The translations under genes and the position numbers were made by a program. The notes below the pieces were generated by a model that saw nothing but the letters and a program-made list of their open reading frames with translations, was not told the DNA's origin and made no database searches. Shown piece after piece: positions 26,263 to 34,176 of a DNA stretch of 34,176 nt. The DNA lies in assembly GCF_003201855.1 (NCBI RefSeq), contig NZ_QJKI01000033.1, positions 1 through 34,176 on the forward strand, written 5' to 3'. This DNA is from Rivihabitans pingtungensis (GTDB lineage: Bacteria > Pseudomonadota > Gammaproteobacteria > Burkholderiales > Aquaspirillaceae). How positions within the stretch are numbered: the first letter of the stretch is position 1; each line of letters opens with the position of its first letter.

Positions 26263-27186
26263 TCACCGTTGCGCCCGCGCCAGCGCTTTCTCCTCGCGTC
26301 GGTGCAAATACACAATCGGCGCAATCAGCAAGGCCAGCATGGTGGTGGTCACCGCCGCCGCCATCGGCCAGTTGTTGTTGTCGAAAAACTCCATCCACAA
26401 CACCTTGCCGATCATCAAGGACTCCGGCGTGCCCACCAGCTCGGGGATGACAAACTCGCCCACCGCCGGGATGAACACCAGCATGGCGCCGGCGACGATG
26501 CCGTTTTTCGACAAGGGCAGGGTGACGCTGACAAACGCCCGCCACGGCTTGCAGCCCAGATCGGCAGCGGCTTCCAGCAGGCGGCCGTCCAGCTTCACCA
26601 GATTGGAATACAAAGGCAGGATCATGAACGGCAGATAGGTGTACACCATCACCAGCTGCACCGAGAACGCCGTGTGCAGCAGTTGCAACGGCTGGTCGAT
26701 CAGCCCCAGGCCAAGCAAGGCGTGGTTGATCAGCCCTTCGCTGTCCAGCAGGCCCATCCAGGCGTACACCCGCACCAGAAACGAGGTCCAGAACGGCAGC
26801 ATCACCAGCATCAGCCAGGTGTTGCGCTGCGCCGGGGCCGAGCGGGCGATGGCGTAGGCCATCGGATAGCCCAGCAGCAGGCACCACAGCGTGGTGAACA
26901 GCGCCACTTTCACCGAGCTCAGATAGGCATCGAAATACAGCGGGTCGGTGAAGATAAACCGGTAATTACCCAGGTTCAGCGCAATATTAAGCACGTCTTC
27001 CGCTTGGCTTAACAGCGGTCGGTAAGGCGGGCTGGCGATTTCCACCTCGGAAAAGCTGATTTGCAGCACAAACAAGAACGGCAGCAAAAAAAACAGCAGC
27101 AGCCAGCCATACGGCGCGGCAATCACCAGATGGCGGCCGGCTGGCAGCCAGCGGCGTGGGCGGGGGGAGGCGGAGGGCGTGTTCAT
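26263..27186 (-). CDS. potH: Putrescine ABC transporter permease PotH
   Basis: Second permease of the PotFGHI importer, 307 residues. A hydrophobic first helix (about 20-42) is followed by a periplasmic segment with the LSQAEDVLNIALNLGNYRFIF motif typical of PotH/PotB, further membrane helices, and the EAA loop LLEAAADLGCKPWRAFVSVTLP at about 203-224. Its ATG overlaps the TGA of potG (27183-27186), indicating coupled translation and stoichiometric assembly. Confidence 0.93.
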   Translation of the reverse strand: MNTPSASPRPRRWLPAGRHLVIAAPYGWLLLFFLLPFLFVLQISFSEVEIASPPYRPLLSQAEDVLNIALNLGNYRFIFTDPLYFDAYLSSVKVALFTTLWCLLLGYPMAYAIARSAPAQRNTWLMLVMLPFWTSFLVRVYAWMGLLDSEGLINHALLGLGLIDQPLQLLHTAFSVQLVMVYTYLPFMILPLYSNLVKLDGRLLEAAADLGCKPWRAFVSVTLPLSKNGIVAGAMLVFIPAVGEFVIPELVGTPESLMIGKVLWMEFFDNNNWPMAAAVTTTMLALLIAPIVYLHRREEKALARAQR

Positions 27187-28301
27187 AGCGTCAGCACCAC
27201 GGCGTCGTTGTCGGCCCAGCTCAGATGCACGCTTTCGCCCCAGGTCGGCGCCGGCTCATCGCGCCAGCGGGTGGCCGGCACGCTGGCCTTGACGATTTTT
27301 CCGCTGGCGAGCTGGATGTGATAAATCGAAAACCCGCCCAGATAGGCGATGTCGTGCACCGTGCCCTGGTCGTGGTTGCAGTCGCCGGCCGGCGCGCTGC
27401 GCGACAGGCCCACCCGCTCGGGGCGCAGCGACACCCACACCGGCATGCCCAGCGTGCCGGTGATGCCGTGGCCAACATAAATCGGCCGGCGCAGCTCGGC
27501 GCTGTCGATCTGCACATGGTCGGCTTCGTCCACCGCCACCTGGCCGCTGAACAGATTGGTTTCGCCAATAAACTCGGCGGTGAAGCGGCAGTTGGGCCGC
27601 TCGTAGATTTCGCTGGGGCTGGCCACTTGCAGCAGCTGGCCTTCCGACATGATGCCCACCCGGCTGGCCATGGTCATGGCCTCTTCCTGGTCGTGGGTCA
27701 CCATGATGCAGGTGACGCCCACTTGCTCGATCATGTTCACCAACTCCAGCTGGGTTTGCTGGCGCAGTTTTTTGTCCAGCGCGCCCAGTGGCTCGTCCAG
27801 CAGCAAGAGCTTGGGGCGCTTGGCCAGGCTGCGCGCCAGCGCCACGCGCTGCTGCTGGCCGCCGGAGAGCTGAAACGGCTTGCGCCGGGCGTACTTGCTC
27901 ATCTGCACCAGCTCCAGCATGCGCGCCACCCGCTCATTGATGTCCGCCTTGGACAGCTTGTCCTGGCGCAGGCCAAAGGCGATGTTCTGCTCGACGGTCA
28001 TGTGCGGAAACAGCGCATAGCTCTGGAACATCATATTGATCGGCCGCTCATACGGCGGCAGCCGGGTCACGTCCTGGCCATCCAGCAGGATGCGCCCGGA
28101 GGTGGGCGTTTCCATGCCGGCCAGCATGCGCAGCAGGGTGGATTTGCCGCAGCCCGAGCTGCCCAGCAGGGCGAAGATTTCATTTTTGCCGATGGTCAGG
28201 TTCACGCCGTTGACGGCAGTGTGCTCGCCAAACTGTTTGACCACATCGACGATCTGCAAATACGGTTTGCCGCTGTCCGCCAGCGGAGGAGTCATATTCA
28301 T
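27183..28301 (-). CDS. potG: Putrescine ABC transporter ATPase PotG
   Basis: ATP-hydrolysing subunit of the putrescine importer. ATG 28301, preceded by CAGGAG about nine bases upstream, gives 372 residues; an upstream in-frame extension lacks similarity. Walker A GSSGCGKST is at 47-55, Q-loop Q93, signature LSGGQ at 145-149, Walker B LLLLDE at 165-170 and switch H203. The C-terminal part (about 280-370) is a TOBE regulatory domain. The set is complete, so it should be functional. Confidence 0.95.
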   Translation of the reverse strand: MNMTPPLADSGKPYLQIVDVVKQFGEHTAVNGVNLTIGKNEIFALLGSSGCGKSTLLRMLAGMETPTSGRILLDGQDVTRLPPYERPINMMFQSYALFPHMTVEQNIAFGLRQDKLSKADINERVARMLELVQMSKYARRKPFQLSGGQQQRVALARSLAKRPKLLLLDEPLGALDKKLRQQTQLELVNMIEQVGVTCIMVTHDQEEAMTMASRVGIMSEGQLLQVASPSEIYERPNCRFTAEFIGETNLFSGQVAVDEADHVQIDSAELRRPIYVGHGITGTLGMPVWVSLRPERVGLSRSAPAGDCNHDQGTVHDIAYLGGFSIYHIQLASGKIVKASVPATRWRDEPAPTWGESVHLSWADNDAVVLTL

Positions 28302-28383
28302 GCCGTGACGCTCCTGAAAGAAAAATCCGGGCCTGCGCCGCCAAATGGAGGGGCGCGCAGGAGAAGTCCGGGCAGTCATTCCT

Positions 28384-28411
28384 GGGCGCGTCGCCGGGGG
28401 ACGACGCGCCC
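28384..28411 (-). promoter_or_regulatory. Hairpin between potF and potG
   Basis: A perfect 10-bp GC stem (28384-28393 with 28402-28411) around an 8-base loop lies in the potF-potG gap, without a T-run. Such structures often protect the upstream message of binding-protein genes and reduce read-through into transporter genes, giving more binding protein than membrane complex. Confidence 0.55.
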
Positions 28412-28441
28412 GGCAAGAACCGGGCCGGCTTCAGGGTGGGC

Positions 28442-29542
28442 TTACTTGCGGGTTTTGATTTCCGTCCACAAGCGCGTTTGCAAACGCTGGGTCTTGGCTT
28501 CCACCGGCAGCTGCAAGAAGCTCACTGCCTGGATGGCCGGGGTCGGGTAAATCGACGGGTCTTTCAGGAATTTGTCGTCAATGTGGCTGCGCGCGGCGGC
28601 GTTGGGGCTGGCAAAGGTCACCGCCTTGGCGTTGGCGGCGGCCACTTCCGGGCGCAGGATGTAATTGATGAAGGCGTGGGCGTTATCGACGTTTTGCGCG
28701 TCTTTGGGGATAACCATGCTGTCCATCCACATCATCACGCCGTCCTTGGGCGCCAGTACTTTGATTTCCTGGCCGGCCTTGGCTTCTTCGGCGCGGCGCT
28801 TGGCGATGTTCAAATCGCCGCCGTAGCCCAGCGCCATACAGATCGAGCCATTGGCCAGTTCGTTGATATAGCCGGACGAGCTGAAGCGGGTGATGGCCGG
28901 GCGGGCTTTTTTCATCAGCTCGGCGGCGGCTTGCCAGTCGGCGTCGTGATGGCTGTTGGGGTCACGGCCGAGGTAGTGCAGCGCAATCGGCAGCACTTCC
29001 GATGGGCTGTCCAGCACCGACACCCCACAGTTTTTCAGCTTGCTGGCGTATTTTTGGTCAAACAGCAAATCCCATTCATTGGCCGGCATCGGCTCGCTGC
29101 CCAATGCGGCTTTGACTTTTTTGACGTTGATGGCCAGGGTGTTGATGCCATAAAAATACGGCACCGCGTATTTATTGCCGGGGTCGAATTTATTGGCCTG
29201 GGTCAGCACGGCGGCGTCCAGGTTTTTGTAGTTGGACAGCTTGTTCTTGTCGATCGGCTGATAGATATTGGCCTGCAATTGCTTGGCCAAAAAGGCGTTG
29301 GTCGGCACCACGATATCGTAGCCCGAGCGGCCGGTCAGCACCTTGGCTTGCAGCACTTCGTTCGAGTCGTAGACATCGTAACGGACTTGAATGCCGGTTT
29401 CTTTCTCGAAGTTCTTCACCGTCTCAGGGGCGATGTAGTCCGACCAGTTGTAAATGTTCAGCACCTTGCCGGCGGCAAGCGCCGGCGTAGTGGAGAGGCC
29501 CAGCAGGGCGGCGGACAAGGCGGTCAACAGCAGGGAGCGCAT
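28442..29542 (-). CDS. potF: Putrescine-binding periplasmic protein PotF
   Basis: Substrate-binding protein of the PotFGHI importer, 366 residues. A signal peptide with a short basic start and hydrophobic core ends in ALA near residue 23. The mature protein begins with LNIYNWSDYIAPET, the hallmark of PotD/PotF polyamine-binding proteins, and keeps the SNEVLQAKVLTGRSGYDIVVPTN region and GVMMWMDSMVIPKDA that line the diamine pocket. AAAGGAAA precedes the ATG. It is the first complete gene of the operon after the aminotransferase fragment. Confidence 0.95.
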   Translation of the reverse strand: MRSLLLTALSAALLGLSTTPALAAGKVLNIYNWSDYIAPETVKNFEKETGIQVRYDVYDSNEVLQAKVLTGRSGYDIVVPTNAFLAKQLQANIYQPIDKNKLSNYKNLDAAVLTQANKFDPGNKYAVPYFYGINTLAINVKKVKAALGSEPMPANEWDLLFDQKYASKLKNCGVSVLDSPSEVLPIALHYLGRDPNSHHDADWQAAAELMKKARPAITRFSSSGYINELANGSICMALGYGGDLNIAKRRAEEAKAGQEIKVLAPKDGVMMWMDSMVIPKDAQNVDNAHAFINYILRPEVAAANAKAVTFASPNAAARSHIDDKFLKDPSIYPTPAIQAVSFLQLPVEAKTQRLQTRLWTEIKTRK

Positions 29543-29575
29543 GGCGGGTTTCCTTTAGTCAAGGCAGCGTCAGAT

Positions 29576-29609
29576 GGCCCGCCCGGCCAAACCGCCAGGC
29601 GGGCCGGGC
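29576..29609. repeat. GC-rich inverted repeat between aminotransferase fragment and potF
   Basis: Two overlapping alternative 8-bp stems are possible: 29576-29583 with 29598-29605, or 29581-29588 with 29602-29609. No T-run follows on the minus strand. It may be a relic attenuator or a transcript-stabilising element. Confidence 0.5.
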
Positions 29610-29613
29610 AAAA

Positions 29614-29997
29614 TCAGGGCAGGCGGCCCAGTTCGCGGGCCAGTTGATCCACGCAACGGCGGGCCAGGGCGACAAAGTTTTCGGCGTCGGCGCGGCTCAT
29701 CACCAGCGGCGGCGCGGCAATCAGGCTGTCGTGCACGGCGCGCATGATCAAATTATTGGCAAAGCAGATGTCGCGGCCGCGCAGCGCCAGCGCGTCGCCA
29801 TTGTCAAAGCGCTTGCGGCTGGCCTTGTCATCCACCAGGGTGAGGGCAAAGAAATAGCCCACGCAGCGCACATCATCCACCAGCGGATGATCGGCAAAGG
29901 CGTCTTGCCACAGCTGATGGACATACGGCGCCATCTCGTCGCGCATGCGCTCGATGATGCGTTCGTTTTTCAGGATGCGCAGGTTCTCTGCGTATTC
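29614..29997 (-). pseudogene. spuC: 3' fragment of a class III putrescine/diamine aminotransferase (SpuC-like)
   Basis: About 128 codons are open; the readable part ENLRILKNERIIERMRDEMAPY to the end matches the C-terminal small domain of pyridoxal-phosphate class III aminotransferases of the putrescine-pyruvate (SpuC) group, including VRCVGYFFALTLV and the RGRDICFANNLIMRAVHDSLIAAPPLVMS region. A complete enzyme has about 450 residues, so the cofactor lysine and two-thirds of the protein are missing. Similarity stops at 29997, where a different sequence starts that looks like an insertion-sequence end. The gene must have fed putrescine catabolism with potFGHI and puuB; as it stands it cannot be active. 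Confidence 0.85.
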
Positions 29998-30047
29998 TGG
30001 TGAAATTAGCCACCAATAATGCTAGCAAACTAGCCGGCGATAATGCT
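29998..30047. mobile_element. Probable IS21-type terminus with direct repeats
   Basis: Starting with TGGTGAAATTAGCC exactly at the aminotransferase break, two 17-base direct repeats (30007-30023 and 30031-30047) agree at 14 of 17 positions, sharing TAGCC and ATAATGCT. Multiple direct repeats just inside a TG-starting end are typical of IS21-family elements. No istA or istB gene follows, so only a terminus would remain. Confidence 0.4.
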
Positions 30048-30708
30048 TCAACATGTCCACTGCAAAAGGAACTTCAGGCTGAATCGTGACAGAATGTCTT
30101 CTGCCTTTTGGCTTTGATGAGTTTTTCTTAACTGGGTTTGCAAAAAGAACGAAGCCTGGGCTCGGATCGGCGAAGCCGAACGAGCCAGGAGGCAAGCGGA
30201 GCGCGCCAGGTTAGGAGATTCAGCGGTTGATCCATCACTGCCGGAGGTTCTGCGATTCTGGTCATTGGCAATCTGCTGGTATTGCTCAGCGCGTTCTGGC
30301 CGATTTTTCAGTGACCGCTTCCCGAGTTTGCGAATGAGTGCTTCGTGCCCGAAGCGGCCGGTCGAGGCTGGACAAAGCGAACGCTCATCACGCATCACCG
30401 TCGCATATGAACATCCTGCTGGGTGAAGCAATGCCGGCGCTGGCTTGGTCTGGAGTGATGGTGGCTGCGCTTGGTGTGCGGCTGTGTACTGATGTGAGCA
30501 AGCCAACTTATGCGCAGCGCCGCAAATGAACAAATTGCTGCTGTTAAGCCCCAGGCAGTCTCAAGGGGCATAGCTGAGCTTGTATGGAGAATGGGTAGGC
30601 GGTAGTGTTCTTGTTCCCTCGGCTGGGCAAACCCGCCGAATAACGCCATCATGAACAGCGTCTACTACACATGGGATAACACTGATCTACGTGGCTGGGT
30701 CAGCCAAG
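30048..30708. other. Gene-poor junction region
   Basis: This 660-base stretch lies between the insertion-sequence-like end and the hydrolase gene. Open frames on both strands (for example minus 30048-30533 and 30395-30652) show no recognisable domain, no ribosome sites and no homologous neighbours. It may be scarred mobile DNA marking the boundary of an acquired segment. Confidence 0.45.
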
Positions 30709-32652
30709 TCAGCGTCCGCCTTGTTGCTCTTCCTGCTGGGTCATGTCGTCTTTCAGAATGCGCTGGATCTCCAGTATTGCGGCTGCGTTCTGTTGCACGC
30801 TGTGTCCTGAAATGATGACTTTCTCGGACTGTGCGCCGGGAAGATGTGCGCTGCGGTAGGGCACAAGACCGTCATCGGAATCATCGAGGGCCACGTCGGC
30901 ATTGGCCTGGGCCACGATCGAGTGATAGCGCACCTGGGCAGAGATGGGAAAGTCCGCCGCCGCGCGCACGAAAGGATCGTTCTCGTCGAGGTTGTCGACG
31001 CTATTGGGGATATGCCCCAGGCTTTCGTGGCTGCTGGCCGCCGCATTGGGCGCCAGTGTGTGGGCGAGTTCTTCGAGCACCGTAACCGGGAAGCGAATGA
31101 ATCCCGCCATCCAGCGCCCCAGGCGTCCACCTGCGACCGATGTGCCCCGGTGCGGTGCTGCGATGAAGATGGCGCGGCTGACATGCGGGAAGGGCTCGAA
31201 ACGCAACATCGGATCTATGCGCTTGATCTGCTGCGGCGTCAGCCGACTGTGATCAGCAGCCAACTGCACCAGCGACTGATCGGTTGACGACACCATCAAC
31301 CGTGCGATGACCCCGCCCATGCTATGCCCCACCAGTACAAGGTCGGACGATGCCGGCGCCTGGCCGGAAGGATCGAAATGCGCCAGCGTATCCCCGAGCG
31401 CTCTGCGAATCATCGCGTGGTTCAATGCGATCGGCATGTTGGTCGGGTAGTAGACCTGCCAGATCTGGTAATGCTGGCGCAGCGCCTCATCGCCCAGGAT
31501 TTCGTTGGCGAGCTCTACCCAGGCTTCCGGGCTGCTGGCCAGTCCGTGCAGCATGACGATGATCCGTCGGTTCGGATCGTAGGGCTGCATCAGGTAGACG
31601 TGAGGGCGGTCGATGCCGCCCTCGCGCCCAAGCAGGCTACGAAGCGACTGCTTGTTGAACTTGGCACGAGCCAACCACACGCCGTAGCCAGCGGTGAAAT
31701 TGGCCGCCAGGGGTACGCGCTGCCCGCGCAGCATGATGGCCGACTCCACATAGGGGTCATGCACCGTCAAACGGACAGTGCGGGTATGCAGCACGCTGTC
31801 CAGGTCGTCTCCATCCGGGTGCAACAAAACCGTCATGGACGGCGCAGGCATCTCGCTCCAGGGTAGAGGCTGCTGGTTGCGTTTGGCCGCTGGACGGCCA
31901 TCCCGGATGGGGGCGGAAGTCAGGGGTTCGTCCGGCATGACCGCCACCAGCTCGGCGCCGAAACCGTCGCGCCGGTAGAGGCTGCGCAGTCCGCGGAAAG
32001 ACAGGGACGAGGCTGGCAGGAGTTCGGCTGGCACCGCCGTACTGCCCGGCAAGCGCGCGCTGCGCATATCCAGCTGCAGCCCCCAGCCTGCAATGTTCCA
32101 GCGGGTCTGCGCTGGCAACTGCGTAGACATTTGTTGCCGAACCTCGAACATCCCGGTGGCGGCACGTTCGACCGCATAGTTATACCAATCCCGCACTTGC
32201 GTCTGGCGATCCTCGAAGGCTCGCTCCCCAGGCGTATGGTCACCGAAGAACAGGTAGGCATAGGCATAACGAATGGTCTCAAGCCAGGCGGCTTGCTGCT
32301 CTGATCCGGGCTTCATGGCCTGAGCCTGCGCCAGCCACAGTTCGGACAGTGCAGCCAGGCGTCGATCCGCGGCAACGCCGGTCACGGCGGCCAGGGCCTC
32401 GACGCAATCCGCTGAGATCGGTTTTGCGCAAGCCTGCGCATCCAATGCCGCCACCCTGATGGTCTGGGTCGTCGCATCGCTGAGTTTGCCGCGTGTCAGG
32501 ATATCGCCGCGCTTGAGTTCGATGGCCTCGCCCGCATCCAGTGTATGAACCTCAACCACTGGGCCGAACTCACGCAGGATCGAGCAGCCCCCCAGCAACA
32601 GCGGGGCAATGACGAGCCACACTGCCATGCGGCAAGACTGCTGGAACCTCAT
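30709..32652 (-). CDS. Large lipoprotein alpha/beta hydrolase (lipase/esterase-like)
   Basis: A 647-residue protein with a lipoprotein signal (hydrophobic core and lipobox LLGGC, C23), so it should be membrane-anchored outside the cytoplasm. Residues 30-340 are a poorly characterised N-terminal region. The hydrolase domain begins about 350, with oxyanion LHG at 368-370 and nucleophile elbow GHSMGG at 442-447 (S444). The acid may lie in DDSDDGLVPY and the histidine in SGHSVQ near the C-terminus. This triad layout is that of lipases and esterases acting on lipids or lipid-like esters. The ATG overlaps the DUF4105 gene stop (32649-32652). Substrate unknown. Confidence 0.82.
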   Translation of the reverse strand: MRFQQSCRMAVWLVIAPLLLGGCSILREFGPVVEVHTLDAGEAIELKRGDILTRGKLSDATTQTIRVAALDAQACAKPISADCVEALAAVTGVAADRRLAALSELWLAQAQAMKPGSEQQAAWLETIRYAYAYLFFGDHTPGERAFEDRQTQVRDWYNYAVERAATGMFEVRQQMSTQLPAQTRWNIAGWGLQLDMRSARLPGSTAVPAELLPASSLSFRGLRSLYRRDGFGAELVAVMPDEPLTSAPIRDGRPAAKRNQQPLPWSEMPAPSMTVLLHPDGDDLDSVLHTRTVRLTVHDPYVESAIMLRGQRVPLAANFTAGYGVWLARAKFNKQSLRSLLGREGGIDRPHVYLMQPYDPNRRIIVMLHGLASSPEAWVELANEILGDEALRQHYQIWQVYYPTNMPIALNHAMIRRALGDTLAHFDPSGQAPASSDLVLVGHSMGGVIARLMVSSTDQSLVQLAADHSRLTPQQIKRIDPMLRFEPFPHVSRAIFIAAPHRGTSVAGGRLGRWMAGFIRFPVTVLEELAHTLAPNAAASSHESLGHIPNSVDNLDENDPFVRAAADFPISAQVRYHSIVAQANADVALDDSDDGLVPYRSAHLPGAQSEKVIISGHSVQQNAAAILEIQRILKDDMTQQEEQQGGR

Positions 32653-33695
32653 GGAGATACCTCGTCGGCCGGCACGCCGGGCACACCTTGTCGAATCGAC
32701 ATCGAGAAGTCGTCTCCTGATGCGTCAGAGGCCAGTGCGCGTTCGTTGATGTGCCCCAGTGCCTGCAGTTCTGCGTAGCGATGGCCGGGCGTCAATCCGT
32801 GCAGGTCATGGATGTATTCCGCAAAGTGTCCGGACAGCAGCAGGCGATAGTCCGCCGGCAACGCTGGCGCAATGAGCCGAGCCAGCTCGAATACAATGGT
32901 CGTGCAGTTACTGGTCAAGGTGTTGTAAAAGCGCGGTGTGCGCCGCAGTTCATTGGCCGCGTGCAGATACTCCAGAAACAACGCGCGGACATTCGCCTGA
33001 CTCATCTGCAACCGATAGAGATAAACGGCCTCGCCTCGCGCATTGCTGCGCGTACGCACAATGTCGCGCTCATCGGCGGCTACCAGGATCTGCTCGAACT
33101 GACGGAAGAATCCGCCGATCGCCGAGAAGGACTCGTGGCGCTCCTTGCGTATTTCCAGTGAGAACACTACCCGCTCGCCACCGTCGAAGCCGAACGACAC
33201 CAGTGTGTGCGCAATGTGCGGCCCCATCCAGTAGGAAAGTACCAGGTCGGCACTGCGCAAGCGGTCCAGATCGTATGTGCGGTTCTCCCACTGCGGGGTG
33301 TAGTCGGTTTCGCTGCGCCACTCGAAGTTGCGTACATTTTTCAGGTGAACGTGGCTGCCGTCGATTCCGGCCTCCAGCAACTGGGCGACATCGTCAGCCC
33401 ATGGGCGTTGGTGTGATGGCTGCAGCGTTCCCCACCACATGAGCAGGGCTGCCGTTGCGGCCCCGAACACGAATCCGGCGATCCTGCGTGTCCGTCTTTC
33501 AAGCAAGCCTGCCAGCGACACGGCGACGGACAGCCCCGAGGCAGACCACGCCAGAGTGGCGATCCAGCGAGCCGCTGGATGTTGCGGCATCTGGTGCCAC
33601 AGGGCCAGCGCGCCCCACGCAGTCAGCAATAGCACCGCAATGCCGATCACCAGGCGCATGGGGAGGTGCCTGACTTTTTGCGTCACCTTGCTCAT
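32649..33695 (-). CDS. DUF4105 membrane protein
   Basis: A 348-residue protein with three predicted membrane segments (about 13-33, 43-64, 71-90) and a large extracytoplasmic DUF4105 domain. The family hallmarks are visible: FEWRSETDYTPQWENRTYDL, the GPHIAHTLVSFGF segment with H163, and YNTLTSNCTT with C264. His and Cys in this order suggest a papain/NlpC-like fold with possible peptidase or acyltransfer activity, but no reaction is established for the family. It is coupled on both sides by 4-base overlaps to the TetR gene (33692-33695) and the lipoprotein hydrolase, so the three probably work together at the cell envelope. Confidence 0.82.
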   Translation of the reverse strand: MSKVTQKVRHLPMRLVIGIAVLLLTAWGALALWHQMPQHPAARWIATLAWSASGLSVAVSLAGLLERRTRRIAGFVFGAATAALLMWWGTLQPSHQRPWADDVAQLLEAGIDGSHVHLKNVRNFEWRSETDYTPQWENRTYDLDRLRSADLVLSYWMGPHIAHTLVSFGFDGGERVVFSLEIRKERHESFSAIGGFFRQFEQILVAADERDIVRTRSNARGEAVYLYRLQMSQANVRALFLEYLHAANELRRTPRFYNTLTSNCTTIVFELARLIAPALPADYRLLLSGHFAEYIHDLHGLTPGHRYAELQALGHINERALASDASGDDFSMSIRQGVPGVPADEVSP

Positions 33696-34176
33696 CGAGG
33701 CTCCAAAAGCTCAAGCAGCAGTTGCCGATGCGCATCCTGTAACTGCACCAGCGCTATGGAAGGGTTGCCCCTGGATAGCATTGACGAGCTCAGCCATAGC
33801 AGTGCGGGAGCGAGCGCCAGCGGGAAAAAGTGCTCGGTCAAGACGCCCGGACGAATGATGCCCCGTTCTATGTTGCGTTGGATGATGAGCTGCGCCCGCT
33901 CTTTCAGTCCGTGCGCAACTTCGTTGTGCCAACGCTGCACCAGCTCTGGTGTTCTGGCGCTTTCGGCCAGAAGCAGCCGGTAGATCGACATCGTGGCAGG
34001 GGAGCTGAAGGTCGCGTACAGGCGATCCAGGTAGACATCTACCAGCTCTGGCAACGTCAGATCCTCATCCGGGAGCCAGCCCTGGAAATCACAAATCTGC
34101 TTCGTCGTACGTTCGAGCAAGGCGTGAAAAATTTCTTCCTTGCTTTTGAAGTGGGCATAGATGCCAGCCTTGGACA
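33692..34176 (-). CDS. TetR/AcrR-family transcriptional regulator, 5' end outside the window
   Basis: The frame remains open to the window edge. The part visible starts SKAGIYAHFKSKEEIFHALL, the last helix of a TetR DNA-binding domain, followed by a ligand-binding domain of about 140 residues resembling TetR_C members (SIYRLLLAESARTPELVQRWHNEV). The remaining N-terminal region lies beyond the window. It is the first gene of a coupled trio and probably controls the hydrolase module in response to a small hydrophobic ligand; ligand and operator are not visible. Confidence 0.9.
   Translation of the reverse strand, partial: SKAGIYAHFKSKEEIFHALLERTTKQICDFQGWLPDEDLTLPELVDVYLDRLYATFSSPATMSIYRLLLAESARTPELVQRWHNEVAHGLKERAQLIIQRNIERGIIRPGVLTEHFFPLALAPALLWLSSSMLSRGNPSIALVQLQDAHRQLLLELLEPR

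Noticed and set aside
27225..29647. Two long plus-strand frames over potG and potF
   Set aside because: They are complementary to well-conserved transporter genes and show only shadow composition.
30048..30652. Minus-strand frames of 161 and 85 codons in the junction region
   Set aside because: No family similarity, no ribosome site, and they overlap each other out of frame.
1..34176. CRISPR arrays, tRNA or rRNA genes
   Set aside because: No regularly spaced repeats and no recognisable tRNA or rRNA sequence were seen on either strand.

Overview
The window looks like chromosomal DNA of a flagellated, GC-rich betaproteobacterium, most likely of the Neisseriales/Chromobacteriaceae type. This rests on the flagellin-fliD-fliS-fliT order with flagellar sigma-28 promoters, a fliK-like/short flhB-like pair behind it, and a putrescine uptake and catabolism operon. 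The genus assignment is inference. Base composition is uneven: the polyamine operon is very GC-rich, while the two large glycosyltransferase genes are clearly lower in GC.  Layout: (1) 270-6029, minus strand, is a tightly coupled seven-gene operon, mostly with 4-base ATGA/GTGA overlaps. It should make a CDP-activated, C-methylated 6-deoxyhexose: rfbF, rfbG, a TylC3/NovU-type C-methyltransferase, an RmlC-like epimerase, a left-handed beta-helix acyltransferase, an NAD(P)-dependent reductase and a CmcI-type methyltransferase/hydroxylase. (2) 6246-13231, minus strand, holds two TPR-GT41 (O-GlcNAc-transferase-like) proteins. One of 1550 residues carries two GT41 modules in tandem, and its second module has lost several key residues. 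(3) 13232-14313 is a mostly gene-free gap with a worn IS3-type OrfA remnant. (4) 14314-23726, plus strand, is the flagellar filament region: a divergent flagellin, the main flagellin, an unknown 94-residue protein, fliD, fliS, a fliT-like gene, a DUF2802 gene, a fliK-like gene and a short flhB-like gene. Three good sigma-28 promoters (TAAAG/TCAAG, 11-base spacer, GTCGA) and three terminators are visible. (5) 23752-29997, minus strand, is a putrescine operon (puuB-like oxidase, potI, potH, potG, potF and the 3' end of an aminotransferase). A palindrome-rich dispersed-repeat-like block sits between potI and potH, and the aminotransferase is cut off at a probable IS21-type end. (6) 30709 to the window end, minus strand, is a different module, probably acquired: a TetR-type regulator (5' end outside the window), a DUF4105 membrane protein and a large lipoprotein alpha/beta hydrolase, all translationally coupled.  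Working model: regions 1, 2 and 4 together form a flagellin glycosylation system. The operon makes an unusual branched CDP-deoxysugar, the GT41 proteins place sugar on Ser/Thr of the flagellins, and the large glycosyltransferase may share sigma-28 control with the filament genes. The tandem GT41 enzyme with one apparently non-catalytic half is the most novel element. The sugar structure and the acceptor are inferred from context, not shown by the sequence.
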